Shown piece by piece: positions 26,304 through 35,401 of a stretch of 64,000 nucleotides of DNA. Location: contig NZ_QSLN01000003.1 in assembly GCF_003368535.1 (NCBI RefSeq), forward strand, positions 62,001-126,000, in the 5' to 3' direction. Source of the DNA: Ammonifex thiophilus. Its GTDB lineage: Bacteria; Bacillota; Desulfotomaculia; Desulfotomaculales; Ammonificaceae. Each line of letters opens with the position of its first letter. Positions within the stretch are counted from its first letter, which is position 1. The position numbers were made by a program, and so were the translations under genes. A model generated the notes under the pieces. That model saw only the letters and a list, made by a program, of their open reading frames with translations. It was not told the DNA's origin and did no database searches.

Positions 26304-26850
26304 CTACCTTAGCTAGGGCCAGACTGGCCCCTACTTCTAGCGCCTTTTCGTTAGCGGCGATGAGGTGATGGCGGTGAGGAGGTAGGACTACGCGCAAAGC
26401 CTCCTTTACCCTCTCTAGAGGGATTATCTGGGTAAGAGCTATAAAGGCTCCCACCAGCACGTTCACCGCCACTCGGACGTTGCCTATGGCCTCCGCCTGG
26501 GCCGTAGCGTCAAGCCCCAGCAACCTGCGGCCCAAGCCGAGTTCTCCGTCCCACCGGGCTAGAGAGGAGTTGTAGATTATAAGCCCCCCCGGCTTCACCT
26601 TGGGGGCGAATTTGTCCAAAGAAGGCTGGTTCATGGCCAAAAGGGTGGTGGGCTCGGTGACCAGAGGGCAACTTATAGGGCGGTCGGAAAGGGTAACCCC
26701 GCAGTTGGCCGTGCCTCCTCGCATCTCCGGACCATAGGAAGGGATCCAGGCCACGTGAAGCCCGTGCGCCATGCCCGCTTGGGCCAGGAGCATCCCCGCC
26801 GAAAGAATGCCCTGACCACCGAAACCGGCCAGCAAGACTTCCTCAAGCAT
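26281..26850 (-). CDS. vorC: 2-oxoacid:ferredoxin oxidoreductase, gamma subunit
   Basis: The 189-residue gamma subunit of the four-subunit enzyme encoded with the next three genes. The start [20 protein letters not shown] is diagnostic, followed by [14 protein letters not shown] and [22 protein letters not shown] start overlapping the beta-subunit gene by 8 nt. The complex uses ferredoxin as acceptor (or donor in the reductive direction) and coenzyme A. Confidence 0.92.
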   Translation of the reverse strand: MLEEVLLAGFGGQGILSAGMLLAQAGMAHGLHVAWIPSYGPEMRGGTANCGVTLSDRPISCPLVTEPTTLLAMNQPSLDKFAPKVKPGGLIIYNSSLARWDGELGLGRRLLGLDATAQAEAIGNVRVAVNVLVGAFIALTQIIPLERVKEALRVVLPPHRHHLIAANEKALEVGASLALAKVGEGIALR

Positions 26851-27598
26851 GCTCTCTCTCCTCCCGGGGCACCTTGAACTCGCCCAAGGGATAGACGGGG
26901 ATCATTTTCTCCTCCAGCCAGCGCAGGGCCTCCGGCGGGTTCATGCCCCAGTTAGTGGGACAGGTAGAAAGGACTTCCACCAAGGAGAAACCCAGGTTCG
27001 CCAATTGCACTTCAAAGGCCCGGCGGATGACCCGCTTGGCTTGAATTACGTTTTTGGGAGAGTTGACCGCCACCCGAGCTACATAGGCCGCTCCCTCGAT
27101 GGTGGCCAGCATCTCCGCCACCCTGAGGGGATAGCCCGCTTCCTCCGCCCGCCGACCGAAAGGGGTGGTGGTGGTCTTCTGCCCCAGCAGAGTGGTGGGA
27201 GCCATCTGTCCCCCGGTCATCCCGTAAACGGCGTTGTTGACGAAGATAGTGGTGATCTTCTCTCCCCGAGCCGCCGCGTGGACGATCTCCGCCGTGCCGA
27301 TAGCCGCCAGGTCCCCGTCCCCCTGGTAGGTGAAAACCACCCGGTCGGGTAAGACCCGCTTGACCCCTGTAGCCACCGCCGGAGCCCGCCCGTGCGCTGC
27401 CTCTATCATATCACAGTTGAAATATTCGTAGGCGAAAACGGCGCAGCCCACCGGGCACACCCCTACCGTCTTCTCCAGTACGTCGAGCTCCACCAGCACT
27501 TCGGCCACCAACCGGTGGATTATCCCGTGCGTACAGCCGGGACAGTAGTGAAAAGGTTTGGAGGTGAGCCCGCGCGTGCGCTCAAAGAGCACCCTCAT
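26843..27598 (-). CDS. vorA: 2-oxoacid:ferredoxin oxidoreductase, beta subunit (TPP-binding)
   Basis: The thiamine-pyrophosphate subunit (251 residues). It contains [16 protein letters not shown], the TPP/Mg motif [20 protein letters not shown] followed by [11 protein letters not shown], and a late [13 protein letters not shown]. The ATG overlaps the alpha-subunit stop by 4 nt. Naming of VOR and KOR subunits is inconsistent between genomes; the role as beta/TPP subunit is firm. Confidence 0.93.
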   Translation of the reverse strand: MRVLFERTRGLTSKPFHYCPGCTHGIIHRLVAEVLVELDVLEKTVGVCPVGCAVFAYEYFNCDMIEAAHGRAPAVATGVKRVLPDRVVFTYQGDGDLAAIGTAEIVHAAARGEKITTIFVNNAVYGMTGGQMAPTTLLGQKTTTTPFGRRAEEAGYPLRVAEMLATIEGAAYVARVAVNSPKNVIQAKRVIRRAFEVQLANLGFSLVEVLSTCPTNWGMNPPEALRWLEEKMIPVYPLGEFKVPREEREHA

Positions 27599-28656
27599 AA
27601 CTTCTGCCAGACCTCCTTGGCAAAGTTTACCACCTCAGCGACCGTGGGCACCACGCCGCCGGTGCGACCGTAAAAGTGAACGGGACACCGCCCCTCCACC
27701 GTTAGGCGCACGTCCTCCACCATCTGCCCCAGGTTCATCTCCACCACCAGAAAAGCCCGCGCCCGGGAAAAGGCAGCATGGAAGGGCGCATCGGGGAAGG
27801 GATAAAGAGTGATGGGGCGAATGAGGCCCGCCGCTATCCCCTCCTCCCGCAGGCGCTCCACTGCCGCCCGCGCCACCCGTGCCATAGTGCCGAAGGCCAC
27901 CAGCACGAGCTCCGCCTCCTCCAGGAGGTAAGTCTCCCAGCGCTTTTCCTCTTCCTCCATACGCTGGTATTTAGCCCTCAAGCGCAGGTTGACCGCCTCT
28001 AATTCTTCGGGTTCGATGTAGAGGGAGTTTATAATATTGCGCGTCCCCCGGCCAGCCGTGCCGGTAGTGGCCCAGGGCTTGGGAGGGAGCTCTAGCTCTC
28101 CGGAATAGGGAGGGAGCTCCACCGGCTCCATCATCTGCCCCAAGATGCCGTCCCCCAGCACCATCACCGGGTTGCGGTACTTGTCCGCCAAATCAAAAGC
28201 CAAGCCCATGAGGTCTAGGATCTCCTGCACGGAGGAAGGAGCCAGGCATAACAGGCGGTAATCGCCGTGGCCCCCGCCTTTCACGGCCTGGAAGTAGTCT
28301 GATTGAGCCGGGGCTATGTTACCCAAACCCGGACCGCCGCGCATCACGTTAACAATCACGCAAGGGAGCTCCGCTCCTGCTAGGTAGGAAATCCCCTCCT
28401 GCATGAGGCTTATACCCGGGCTGGAAGAGGAGGTCATCACTCGCGCTCCGGCGGCAGCCGCTCCGTAGACCATGTTAATGGCCGCCACTTCGCTTTCCGC
28501 CTGGAGGTAAACCCCGCCCACCTCCGGCAGGCGGCGCGCCAGGTAGTGGGGAAGCTCGCTTTGCGGGGTGATGGGGTAGCCGAAGAAGTAGCGGCAGCCG
28601 GCCCTTATGGCCCCCTCACCGAAGGCCTCGTTACCCTTCATCAGCACGCGCGGCAT
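27595..28656 (-). CDS. vorB: 2-oxoacid:ferredoxin oxidoreductase, alpha subunit
   Basis: The 353-residue pyrimidine-domain subunit, very close to proteins annotated as 3-methyl-2-oxobutanoate dehydrogenase VorB. It has [58 protein letters not shown] and [20 protein letters not shown]. The substrate could be branched-chain 2-oxoacids or 2-oxoglutarate. The D-A-B-C layout and this alpha type favour VOR/KOR over pyruvate. ATG start behind GGGAGGAGAAG, overlapping the ferredoxin subunit by 26 nt. Confidence 0.92.
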   Translation of the reverse strand: MPRVLMKGNEAFGEGAIRAGCRYFFGYPITPQSELPHYLARRLPEVGGVYLQAESEVAAINMVYGAAAAGARVMTSSSSPGISLMQEGISYLAGAELPCVIVNVMRGGPGLGNIAPAQSDYFQAVKGGGHGDYRLLCLAPSSVQEILDLMGLAFDLADKYRNPVMVLGDGILGQMMEPVELPPYSGELELPPKPWATTGTAGRGTRNIINSLYIEPEELEAVNLRLRAKYQRMEEEEKRWETYLLEEAELVLVAFGTMARVARAAVERLREEGIAAGLIRPITLYPFPDAPFHAAFSRARAFLVVEMNLGQMVEDVRLTVEGRCPVHFYGRTGGVVPTVAEVVNFAKEVWQKL

Positions 28657-28870
28657 CTTCTCCCTCCTCCCGCAAGACGGTTATCACCACGTCGGGGCAC
28701 ATGAGGGCGCAGAAGCAGCAACCGGTGCACCGGGAGGCGTCGGTGATCATGGCCGGATGAAAACCCAAAGAATTGAGGTCGGGGGAAAGGGTGAGGATCT
28801 TGCGCGGGCAAACGGTCACGCAAAGCTCGCATCCTTTGCACCTTTCCCGGTCGAAGACCACTTGCGGCAC
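28631..28870 (-). CDS. vorD: 2-oxoacid:ferredoxin oxidoreductase, delta (ferredoxin) subunit
   Basis: A 79-residue 2x[4Fe-4S] ferredoxin-like subunit with [16 protein letters not shown] and [16 protein letters not shown], preceded by PQVVFDRER. It passes electrons between the TPP site and external ferredoxin. GTG start with AGGAG 8 nt upstream. First gene of the vorDBAC set, 12 nt after the P-loop protein gene. Confidence 0.93.
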   Translation of the reverse strand: MPQVVFDRERCKGCELCVTVCPRKILTLSPDLNSLGFHPAMITDASRCTGCCFCALMCPDVVITVLREEGEDAARADEG

Positions 28871-28882
28871 CTTCTCACACTC

Positions 28883-29572
28883 CTAGTCGACAGACTGCCA
28901 AGGAAGAAAAGGGAAAAGCTTCAAAGGCAAGACGGGGAAAGGAAGATCGTCTCTTACCAGATCCTCCCTTAAAGCCGAGAAGATCACCGGAAGGCCCAGT
29001 ATTCTTCCCGCTTCTTCGACTATTCGCCAGCCTTCGCGCACCACCTCCACGGTGGTAACCTCACCCAAGTGGGTGTTGTTGATAAGCCCGGTAAGCTCAA
29101 CCCGGCCGGCCTGGGCTATCTCCTGCGCCGCCCTCACCACCTCCTCCACGGTAGAAGAAAAGGGCCGGCAGGTGTTGACCACCAGAAAGACCCCCGCCTC
29201 CGGGGTTAAAAAGGAGGCGTAGGCTCCTAACACCGTGGCTCCCACGCCGTCCCCCCCTACATCCACCACCACCCGCTCCTTACCCGCCAGCAGCCGCCCG
29301 ATGGCCGCCGGCAAGGCGGGCAGATCGCTCAAGTCAAAAGCAGGCGGTGGAGCTATCACCTCCACCCCCCAAGGAGCCAGTTTCTCCCGAAAGCGGCGGG
29401 AGCGGAACAGAGGGTTGATCACGTCCAGGTCCACCAAGTAAACTTTTTCCTCCTCTGAAGCCAGCCTCCAAGCCACATTAAGGGCCAATGTGGTCTTGCC
29501 GCTTCCCAGCGCCCCGCAGAAAATACTCACCCGGGGCCAAGAAGCGAAAATATTAGGTAAAACATTCGCCAT
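28883..29572 (-). CDS. P-loop nucleotide-binding protein (MinD/CobQ-like) linked to vor
   Basis: A 229-residue ATPase of the SIMIBI group. Walker A is FCGALGSGKTTLALN, a switch-like VVDVGGDGVGATVLGAYA follows and LVDLDVINPLFRSR resembles the MinD/ParA A'-motif. Such genes commonly precede 2-oxoacid:ferredoxin oxidoreductase genes in Clostridia. A maturation or regulatory role for the enzyme is inferred only. ATG start 7 nt after AAGGGG. It sits between a glycosyltransferase gene and vorD with short gaps, so it is likely in one operon with both. Confidence 0.8.
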   Translation of the reverse strand: MANVLPNIFASWPRVSIFCGALGSGKTTLALNVAWRLASEEEKVYLVDLDVINPLFRSRRFREKLAPWGVEVIAPPPAFDLSDLPALPAAIGRLLAGKERVVVDVGGDGVGATVLGAYASFLTPEAGVFLVVNTCRPFSSTVEEVVRAAQEIAQAGRVELTGLINNTHLGEVTTVEVVREGWRIVEEAGRILGLPVIFSALREDLVRDDLPFPVLPLKLFPFLPWQSVD

Positions 29573-29594
29573 ACTCGTTCCCCTTCCTGCTCTT

Positions 29595-30419
29595 TCAGTC
29601 CCTCCGCCCTAGGCGATCGAGAAAGTCGAGCCAGCGGTTGCGGGCGATAATGGTAGTAAGAGAGTAACGCTCGGTGAGGAAATGAAGCAAGAGCAAAACC
29701 GCCAAAAGGATGACTTTGGTCTGTAAGCCCAACGTCCAAGCTGCCAGCAAGCCGAGAACCCCACCCAAAGTGTTGGACCCCGCGTCCCCCATCATGACCC
29801 TGGCCCGCAGATCAAGAGGCAAAAAGGCCAGCAGAACCCCACCCGTAGCCCACAGGAAAACCAGCTCCGGCCTCCCCCAGGCGGCCCAAGAAAAAAAGGG
29901 CCAAGCTAGAAGAAATACTTTCCCCGCCCGGCCCGGTCGCAGGTCGAAAAGGTTTAAAGTGTTGACCCACAGAGCGACAAGCAGGGTGTTAAGCAAAGCC
30001 TCGCCAACCGAGGCGGAGTGAGGAAGAAAAAGGATGAGAGCTGCAACCAGGACGGCCAGCGCCTTGAGGGCTCCAGTGGTGAGCTTCCCCCGCAAAAGCT
30101 CCCTAAAGTGCCCTTTCAGTCCGGAGGCTTCGCGGCTACCCAGAAGATCGTCCATTAAGCCCACCAGGGTGGTAAGGGTAGAGAAAAAGAAAAAGGCCAG
30201 AAGCTGGACTTTTTCCACCCTTCCCGGGAAGAGGAGATCGAGCAATAAAAGGGTCGGTAACAGAGAGAAGAGAAAGACCAGACCTCCGCTTATCGGAATG
30301 AGCTTTCCCTTAAAGTTCGGGCGAAGTGCCTGACCCTTCTCTAAAAGACCCAGGAACAGCTCCCTTTCCACCCAGGCAAAAAGAAAGCCCAGCCCCAGGC
30401 TGGTTAAAAGGAAACTCAC
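29595..30419 (-). CDS. MraY/WecA-like phospho-sugar transferase (glycosyltransferase family 4)
   Basis: A 274-residue polytopic membrane protein of the polyprenyl-phosphate N-acetylhexosamine-1-phosphate transferase superfamily. About eight hydrophobic helices surround the catalytic motifs LVGLMDDLLGS (Asp pair), NTLNLFD and VMMGDAGSNTLGG. It is shorter than MraY (about 320) and lacks the C-terminal HIH motif. A variant transferase acting on a different lipid carrier or sugar is likely. GTG start overlapping the upstream glycosyltransferase by 4 nt. It is part of the steA-steB-GT2-GT4 cluster. Confidence 0.82.
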   Translation of the reverse strand: MSFLLTSLGLGFLFAWVERELFLGLLEKGQALRPNFKGKLIPISGGLVFLFSLLPTLLLLDLLFPGRVEKVQLLAFFFFSTLTTLVGLMDDLLGSREASGLKGHFRELLRGKLTTGALKALAVLVAALILFLPHSASVGEALLNTLLVALWVNTLNLFDLRPGRAGKVFLLAWPFFSWAAWGRPELVFLWATGGVLLAFLPLDLRARVMMGDAGSNTLGGVLGLLAAWTLGLQTKVILLAVLLLLHFLTERYSLTTIIARNRWLDFLDRLGRRD

Positions 30420-31096
30420 ACCTTTTTCCCTCCCAGGAGAAGCCTTCCTAGGGTGAAAAGCACATCTTTGAACTGCCGCCCCCGGTGCCAGAAATCGGCC
30501 AGACTCCTTCCTGTCTCCCGGTGGTGCATGTTGAGCTTTACCTCGCAGATCCGCAAGCCCCGGCGGAGGGCCTTGACCGTCAGGGCCACCTCCACCCCGA
30601 ACCCGGAAGCGAAAGGTAAAAGCTTTTCCAGCGCCTCCCGCCTTATCGCCCGCTGCCCCGATAAGGGAGCTTTTACCTCCTGGCCGGTAAGCCAACGGAC
30701 ACCAGCCCTTGCCAGACCCCGCACCAGCCCAAAGCCCCCTTTGTGCCGGGGAGCCGGGAAGACGGCCACGGTCATATCCGCTTTCCCTTCCAACACCGGC
30801 AGGAGAAGGTCTCTGGCCTGCGCCGCGCTTTCCCCTAAATCGGCGTCCAAAAAGAGCAGGATCTCTCCCCTGGCCGCCCCGACGCCGGCCGCGAGCGCCG
30901 CCCCTTTCCCTCTGTTCCGTGGAAGCTTTAATACCCGCGCCCCGGCCTCCTTAGCCCGCTCGGCCGTGGCGTCGGAAGAACCATCGTCCACCACGATGAT
31001 CTCGGTAACTTCGGGGATGCTTTTAACCGACCCTATCGTTCGGCTTATGCGCTCGGCCTCGTTGTAAGCCGGGATTATCACCGATACCTCGGGCAT
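30416..31096 (-). CDS. Family 2 glycosyltransferase
   Basis: A 226-residue cytoplasmic GT-A glycosyltransferase, probably transferring an activated sugar to a lipid or polymer. Motifs are VSVIIPAYNEAERI at the N-terminus, IIVVDDGSSDAT, the metal-binding DxD in LLFLDADLGES and the acceptor region PLSGQRAIRREALEKL. It lacks transmembrane segments, unlike dolichyl-phosphate mannose synthases with C-terminal helices. It lies between steB and the GT4-like gene, implying synthesis of an envelope glycan linked to division or sporulation. Confidence 0.88.
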   Translation of the reverse strand: MPEVSVIIPAYNEAERISRTIGSVKSIPEVTEIIVVDDGSSDATAERAKEAGARVLKLPRNRGKGAALAAGVGAARGEILLFLDADLGESAAQARDLLLPVLEGKADMTVAVFPAPRHKGGFGLVRGLARAGVRWLTGQEVKAPLSGQRAIRREALEKLLPFASGFGVEVALTVKALRRGLRICEVKLNMHHRETGRSLADFWHRGRQFKDVLFTLGRLLLGGKKV

Positions 31097-31099
31097 ACT

Positions 31100-31975
31100 T
31101 CAAGCTCCGCCTCCGACCGGATACGGGGGCAGCAGGGAGCGATTCTTCCCTTTGGTCCCGTACTGGCCCGGCTGGCCCGCCAGCGCCAGTACCAGCGCGA
31201 TCTGCCCCTCCGGCCGGTCGATGTTGTCCACTGTACTGATCTTATGCTCCTGATAGGCTTCAATACCGGCGCCGCTATCGGAACTTTCCTCCACACCCAC
31301 CACCATCACCTTGCTCTTGACCAGGGCATCAATCAGGGGGAGATCCACCTTGGCGACTCTTCGCTCGTTGCTTCCTCCACCCACCACGACGACCGCCTGC
31401 ACCGCGCCTTTGTAGTTCCCCTCCACCTTGATCAGCCCTTGGCTGGAAAGGAACTCGATGAAGCCGGGATTCTGGCCCGAAGCCAGCGCCGCCCCCAGCT
31501 CCTGGCTCAGGCGTGAAAGAATTTCTCCCTGATCGTTCGTCGGCCAGCCCAGGGCCTGGGCCACGGCCAAGTCGGCCGTCGGGGCAGTATAGTTGTCCAG
31601 CAAGGAGACGACAGGCTCCACCACCGCTCCCGCCGTTTTTAGGGTTCCGATCATGCCCGAAGGCGCCTTGCCGGCCACCTCCACCACCGCCACCCTCATC
31701 CCCTTCAGTCTCCCCGCCACCGCGTAAGGAAGGACTTCCTGGGCAAAGGTGCGTAGGCTGCGGTTTTCGGCCTCTGCCTCCTCATAAAGCTGTCTTACGC
31801 GCATGTTTTCCTGACGTAGCTCCTCGAGTTGCTTCTCCAGCCGGTTGGTCATTTGCTCCTGCTTTTTAAGCAAAGCGTCGTTACCTATAAGGCCTGTGCC
31901 GATGAGGATCCCCAGCCCCAGCATCAAAAAGAGGGCCACCAGCGTGGCTATGTGGTAGCGCAGATCGATGATCAT
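31100..31975 (-). CDS. steB: SteB/MctB-family membrane-anchored protein
   Basis: A 291-residue protein with an N-terminal membrane helix (ATLVALFLMLGLGILIGTGL), then a coiled coil (about residues 32-75, KKQEQMTNRLEKQLEELRQE) and an extracytoplasmic alpha/beta domain. This is the PF11382 architecture, annotated as copper transporter MctB in mycobacteria and as SteB next to SteA in other actinobacteria and Firmicutes. The ATG at 31975 follows GAAGGGGAAAG. It overlaps neither neighbour's essential part and pairs with steA directly upstream. Confidence 0.78.
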   Translation of the reverse strand: MIIDLRYHIATLVALFLMLGLGILIGTGLIGNDALLKKQEQMTNRLEKQLEELRQENMRVRQLYEEAEAENRSLRTFAQEVLPYAVAGRLKGMRVAVVEVAGKAPSGMIGTLKTAGAVVEPVVSLLDNYTAPTADLAVAQALGWPTNDQGEILSRLSQELGAALASGQNPGFIEFLSSQGLIKVEGNYKGAVQAVVVVGGGSNERRVAKVDLPLIDALVKSKVMVVGVEESSDSGAGIEAYQEHKISTVDNIDRPEGQIALVLALAGQPGQYGTKGKNRSLLPPYPVGGGA

Positions 31976-31988
31976 TCTTTCCCCTTCT

Positions 31989-33107
31989 TCAGAAGCCAAA
32001 GAGCAACCGAACCTGCAACCAGGCCAGACGCAAGAACTGCCTTAAGGAGGGAGAGATCAGCACCACCGCTGTTAGGGGAAGGAGCGCCGCCGCCACCAGC
32101 TGCACTACGTACCTTCCCTTGAAGCGCCCTTGATAGAGCTGGGAGACCCCCTTGGCGTCTACCAGAATGGAGCCCACCTTAAGTCTTACCAAAAAGGTGC
32201 TTCCCATTCCTTTCCTCCCTTTCTCCAGGAAGTCGAGCACGTTGGAGTGCGTGCCCAAAGCCACAATGAGGCTGGCCCCTCTTTCGTAGGCCAGGAGCAT
32301 GGCCAGGTCTTCGCTCGTTCCCGGGGCAGCGACGGTTACCGCCCTAAGGCCTAAAGCCCTGACCCTAGCCATTCCAGGAGCTTCTCCGTTGGGGTAAGCG
32401 TGCACCACAATGTCTCGAGCCCGGCGCAAAGCCTCGTCGCTCACACTATCCATGTCCCCCACCACGATGTCGGGAGTGTAACCAAACTCCAGCAGGGCGT
32501 CGGCCCCCCCGTCCACGCCAATGAGCACGGGGCGCATTTCCCTTATGTAAGTGCGAATGGCCCGTAAATCCTCCTTGTAGTTATAACCGCGCACCACGAT
32601 AAGCGCGTGGCGCCGCTCGATCCGGGTTTTAAGCTCCGGCAGGGCAAGGGGCCGGGCTATGAGGTCTATTTCCTTCCTGGCGTAGGCCAGCGTATTATCG
32701 ACAAAGCGCACCAGCACCTCATTAAGGCGCTCCCGCGCCCGCGCCATCCCTTCCTCCACCGTTTGCTGGTCGAGAATCCTTCCCCGCGCCACCTCCCGGC
32801 CCCGGAAGAAGACCACTCCCCCTTTTACCTCCACTTCTTCTCCTTCGGGCAAAGAAAGAACTGCCGGACCCAGGCAATCTACTACCGGGATGCCTGCCCG
32901 CAGCAGCATTAGCGGCCCCTCGTTCGGGTACTCCTCCGAAAGAGAGGCCGCCGCATTCAGCACCAAACGACAGCGAGCTTCTATTAGTCCTTGCGCCGCC
33001 AGTTTGTCTATGCCGTAGTGGTCGATCACCGCTATCTCGCCGGGCTCAAGGCGCTGGATCAGGTGCTTGGTTCGCCGGTCTACCCTGATCCGACCGCGTA
33101 CCTGCAT
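31989..33107 (-). CDS. steA: SteA-like putative cytokinetic ring protein
   Basis: A 372-residue protein with an N-terminal region (GRIRVDRRTKHLIQRLEPGE), a central thiamin-pyrophosphokinase-like catalytic domain (VLIGVDGGADALLEFGYTPD, VGDMDSVSDEAL) and a C-terminal membrane helix (VVQLVAAALLPLTAVVLI). In actinobacteria SteA/SteB localise with the division machinery. The ATG at 33107 is chosen because AGGAGG lies 9 nt upstream and the promoter (33140-33167) sits just before it. It heads the steA-steB-GT2-GT4-vor operon. Confidence 0.82.
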   Translation of the reverse strand: MQVRGRIRVDRRTKHLIQRLEPGEIAVIDHYGIDKLAAQGLIEARCRLVLNAAASLSEEYPNEGPLMLLRAGIPVVDCLGPAVLSLPEGEEVEVKGGVVFFRGREVARGRILDQQTVEEGMARARERLNEVLVRFVDNTLAYARKEIDLIARPLALPELKTRIERRHALIVVRGYNYKEDLRAIRTYIREMRPVLIGVDGGADALLEFGYTPDIVVGDMDSVSDEALRRARDIVVHAYPNGEAPGMARVRALGLRAVTVAAPGTSEDLAMLLAYERGASLIVALGTHSNVLDFLEKGRKGMGSTFLVRLKVGSILVDAKGVSQLYQGRFKGRYVVQLVAAALLPLTAVVLISPSLRQFLRLAWLQVRLLFGF

Positions 33108-33139
33108 GCCGGAAGGCCTCCTAAAACCTTCTCCACCCC

Positions 33140-33167
33140 AGTATAATACCTCCCCCGGCGGAGTCAA
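33140..33167 (-). promoter_or_regulatory. Predicted promoter of the steA operon
   Basis: Minus-strand TTGACT (33162-33167) and TATACT (33140-33145) with 16-nt spacing, between the spo0A stop and the steA start. This separates spo0A from the genes that follow. Confidence 0.65.
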
Positions 33168-33180
33168 GCCAACTAGAATC

Positions 33181-33954
33181 CTAGCTCACCTTGTTGCACT
33201 CCAGGCGCAAGCGGTCGGCGACCATGGCAATAAACTCCGAGTTGGTGGGCTTACCCTTGGCCCGGTTGATGGTGTAGCCAAAGAACTTGGTAAAAGCATC
33301 CACGCTGCCTCGGTCCCAGGCCAGTTCGATAGCGTGCCTTATGGCCCGCTCCACCCGGCTAGGAGTGGTATTGTACTTGGCCGCTATGGCCGGGTAAAGC
33401 TCTTTGGTTATTCCCCCCAAGAGATTGACGTCGTTTACCACCATGATGATGGCGTCGCGCAGGTAGTGGTAGCCCTTGACGTGCGCCGGCACCCCCAACT
33501 CGTGAATGATGTTGGTCACCGCCACATCCAGGCTGCGGGGTGAAGAGGCGCGCGGTGCCGCGACGGGAGCTTGGTAGTCGGCCTTGAGCTGTCTTATGCG
33601 GTTGGCCAGCACCGGGAAACTGAAGGGTTTGACCACGTAGTAGCTGGCACCCAATTCGGCGGCTTTCTGCGCCACCGATTCCTGCCCCAAGGCAGTGAGG
33701 ATGACGAACTTTGGTTTATAAGAGTTGGTATCTTCAGAAAATCTTTCTAAAACACCAATACCGTCCAGATGAGGCATGATCAAGTCCAGAACCACCACGT
33801 CAGGACGGCCCTTTTCGATGAGTTCCAAAGCCTCCTGACCGTTATAAGCAACCCCCACCAGCTCAAAATCCGGTTGATTACTAAAGAACTCTTTGAGTGC
33901 CTCGATCAGTTCCCGGTTATCGTCGACCAAAAGGATGCGAATGCTTTCGCTCAT
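33181..33954 (-). CDS. spo0A: Sporulation master regulator Spo0A
   Basis: A response regulator that, when phosphorylated, starts sporulation. The 257-residue protein has a receiver domain ([16 protein letters not shown]; phospho-acceptor Asp in [13 protein letters not shown]; Lys in YVVKPFSF), a linker rich in Ala/Pro and the Spo0A C-terminal DNA-binding domain ([37 protein letters not shown]). The ATG at 33954 follows GCAGGAGGTAGAG. It lies after spoIVB, the usual order recN-spoIVB-spo0A in Clostridia. Confidence 0.97.
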   Translation of the reverse strand: MSESIRILLVDDNRELIEALKEFFSNQPDFELVGVAYNGQEALELIEKGRPDVVVLDLIMPHLDGIGVLERFSEDTNSYKPKFVILTALGQESVAQKAAELGASYYVVKPFSFPVLANRIRQLKADYQAPVAAPRASSPRSLDVAVTNIIHELGVPAHVKGYHYLRDAIIMVVNDVNLLGGITKELYPAIAAKYNTTPSRVERAIRHAIELAWDRGSVDAFTKFFGYTINRAKGKPTNSEFIAMVADRLRLECNKVS

Positions 33955-33990
33955 CTCTACCTCCTGCCCCCTTAGAAACATAAAGTTTTT

Positions 33991-35334
33991 TTAAGCCCCC
34001 TTCCAGATGATTCGACGCGGGGAAAATTTATCCTCCCAACCCGATAGGAATTTTTTACCCCAAAAGGAAGCCGAGGCGGGAAGAAGACCGCACTCTTTAA
34101 GCATCCTTTCCGCCAGCACGGCGTAGCCGCGCTCTGGGTGACTCACCAGCACATGAGTTATCGCTCCCACCAAATGCCCGTCCTGTATCAGGGGGCTACC
34201 GCTCATCCCCTGGACTATTCCCCCAGTGGCATTGAGCAACCGGGGATCGGTTATCTTCACCACCATATCCTTGCCGCTCGATCCCCCAAAGGGGTTCACC
34301 CGGATTATCTCCACCTGATAACGCTCGAGCCGCCCGTCCTCCACCACGGTTAGAAGCTCGGCCTTCCCCGGACGTACTTGGCTTGCAGAAGCTACTGGTA
34401 TGGGGTGAGGGTAAAAGGGATGGGAAGGGAGGCTTTCTAGCCGGCCGAAGATGCCGAAAGGGGTGTTGCGCTCAATAGTCCCGTGAAACCCGGACGTAGG
34501 CGCCAGGATCCCTATCTTCTCTCCCGGCTGCCCCTTTTTTCCCTTGCGCACCTCTCGGATGTAAGCCTCGACTATTTTCCCTTCCGACAGCTCTAGCGGT
34601 CTGGCCGTGCCCCCTCCTAGGTCGACCGCGTGCCCCAGAGCGCCGTAAAGGCGGGTTCGGGGCTCATAAAAAGTGAGGGTACCTACCCCAGCCGTGGCCT
34701 CTTGAACCAGCAAACCCAGACGGTAAGACCGGGTGCGCTGGCAAAAAGCAGGGCGCACTTTCACCACCAATTCCTTCTTCCCCCTCTTTACTTTGAGGGT
34801 AACCTCCTTTCCCTCACGTCCTGCACGCTCCACCGCCTCCTTCAGAGACGCAGCACTCTGCAGGGGCTGGCCGTCAACGCAAAGGATCACATCCCCCTTC
34901 CTGAGGCCCACGGCGGCAGCCGGGTTGAGGTAGCGTTCGCCTTCCAAGACATCGGTAAACCCGGCCACGATCACTCCTTGGGCATGAAGAAGCACCCCCA
35001 CCGACTGTCCCCCTGGAAATACCTGGCAGGAAGGCTGGACGTCGAGAACCAGGGTGCGCAGCGGCAAAATCCCTTCCAGCCAGAGGCGTGCTTTTACCTG
35101 CCCGGGCATCCCAGCTTGAAAAGCCAAGGGTCCCTCTCTGGTCGAAGAAGAGAGACCCTCAAGCTCAAGCTTTACCCGGGAACGGAGAAAGGAGGGAAGC
35201 GACTGGGAAAGATCCAACAGCTCCCCCACCAGGAGCTCCTGCTTTACGGGCCAAAAAGCGGCTAAAAAGTAAGAGCAGAGAAAAAAGAAGAGAAAGAAGG
35301 CAAAAACAGCAGCAAAACGCCGTTTTCCGGTCAC
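33991..35334 (-). CDS. spoIVB: SpoIVB serine peptidase
   Basis: A forespore-secreted S55 peptidase that triggers pro-sigma-K processing. The 447-residue protein has an N-terminal signal anchor (FAAVFAFFLFFFLCSYFLAA), a PDZ domain (about residues 135-200; NPAAAVGLRKGDVILCVDG) and the peptidase domain with the catalytic Ser in GGIVQGMSGSPLIQDG. A GTG at 35334, with GGAGGGGAG 6 nt upstream, is preferred over an ATG at 35373 that lies within an inverted repeat. Neighbours are recN upstream and spo0A downstream. Confidence 0.95.
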   Translation of the reverse strand: MTGKRRFAAVFAFFLFFFLCSYFLAAFWPVKQELLVGELLDLSQSLPSFLRSRVKLELEGLSSSTREGPLAFQAGMPGQVKARLWLEGILPLRTLVLDVQPSCQVFPGGQSVGVLLHAQGVIVAGFTDVLEGERYLNPAAAVGLRKGDVILCVDGQPLQSAASLKEAVERAGREGKEVTLKVKRGKKELVVKVRPAFCQRTRSYRLGLLVQEATAGVGTLTFYEPRTRLYGALGHAVDLGGGTARPLELSEGKIVEAYIREVRKGKKGQPGEKIGILAPTSGFHGTIERNTPFGIFGRLESLPSHPFYPHPIPVASASQVRPGKAELLTVVEDGRLERYQVEIIRVNPFGGSSGKDMVVKITDPRLLNATGGIVQGMSGSPLIQDGHLVGAITHVLVSHPERGYAVLAERMLKECGLLPASASFWGKKFLSGWEDKFSPRRIIWKGA

Positions 35335-35401
35335 ATTGGCTCCCCTCCGGGCATTTAAGATGCCCGGAGCCAAAAACCTTTATGCCCGCTCCTCGATCCC
35401 T

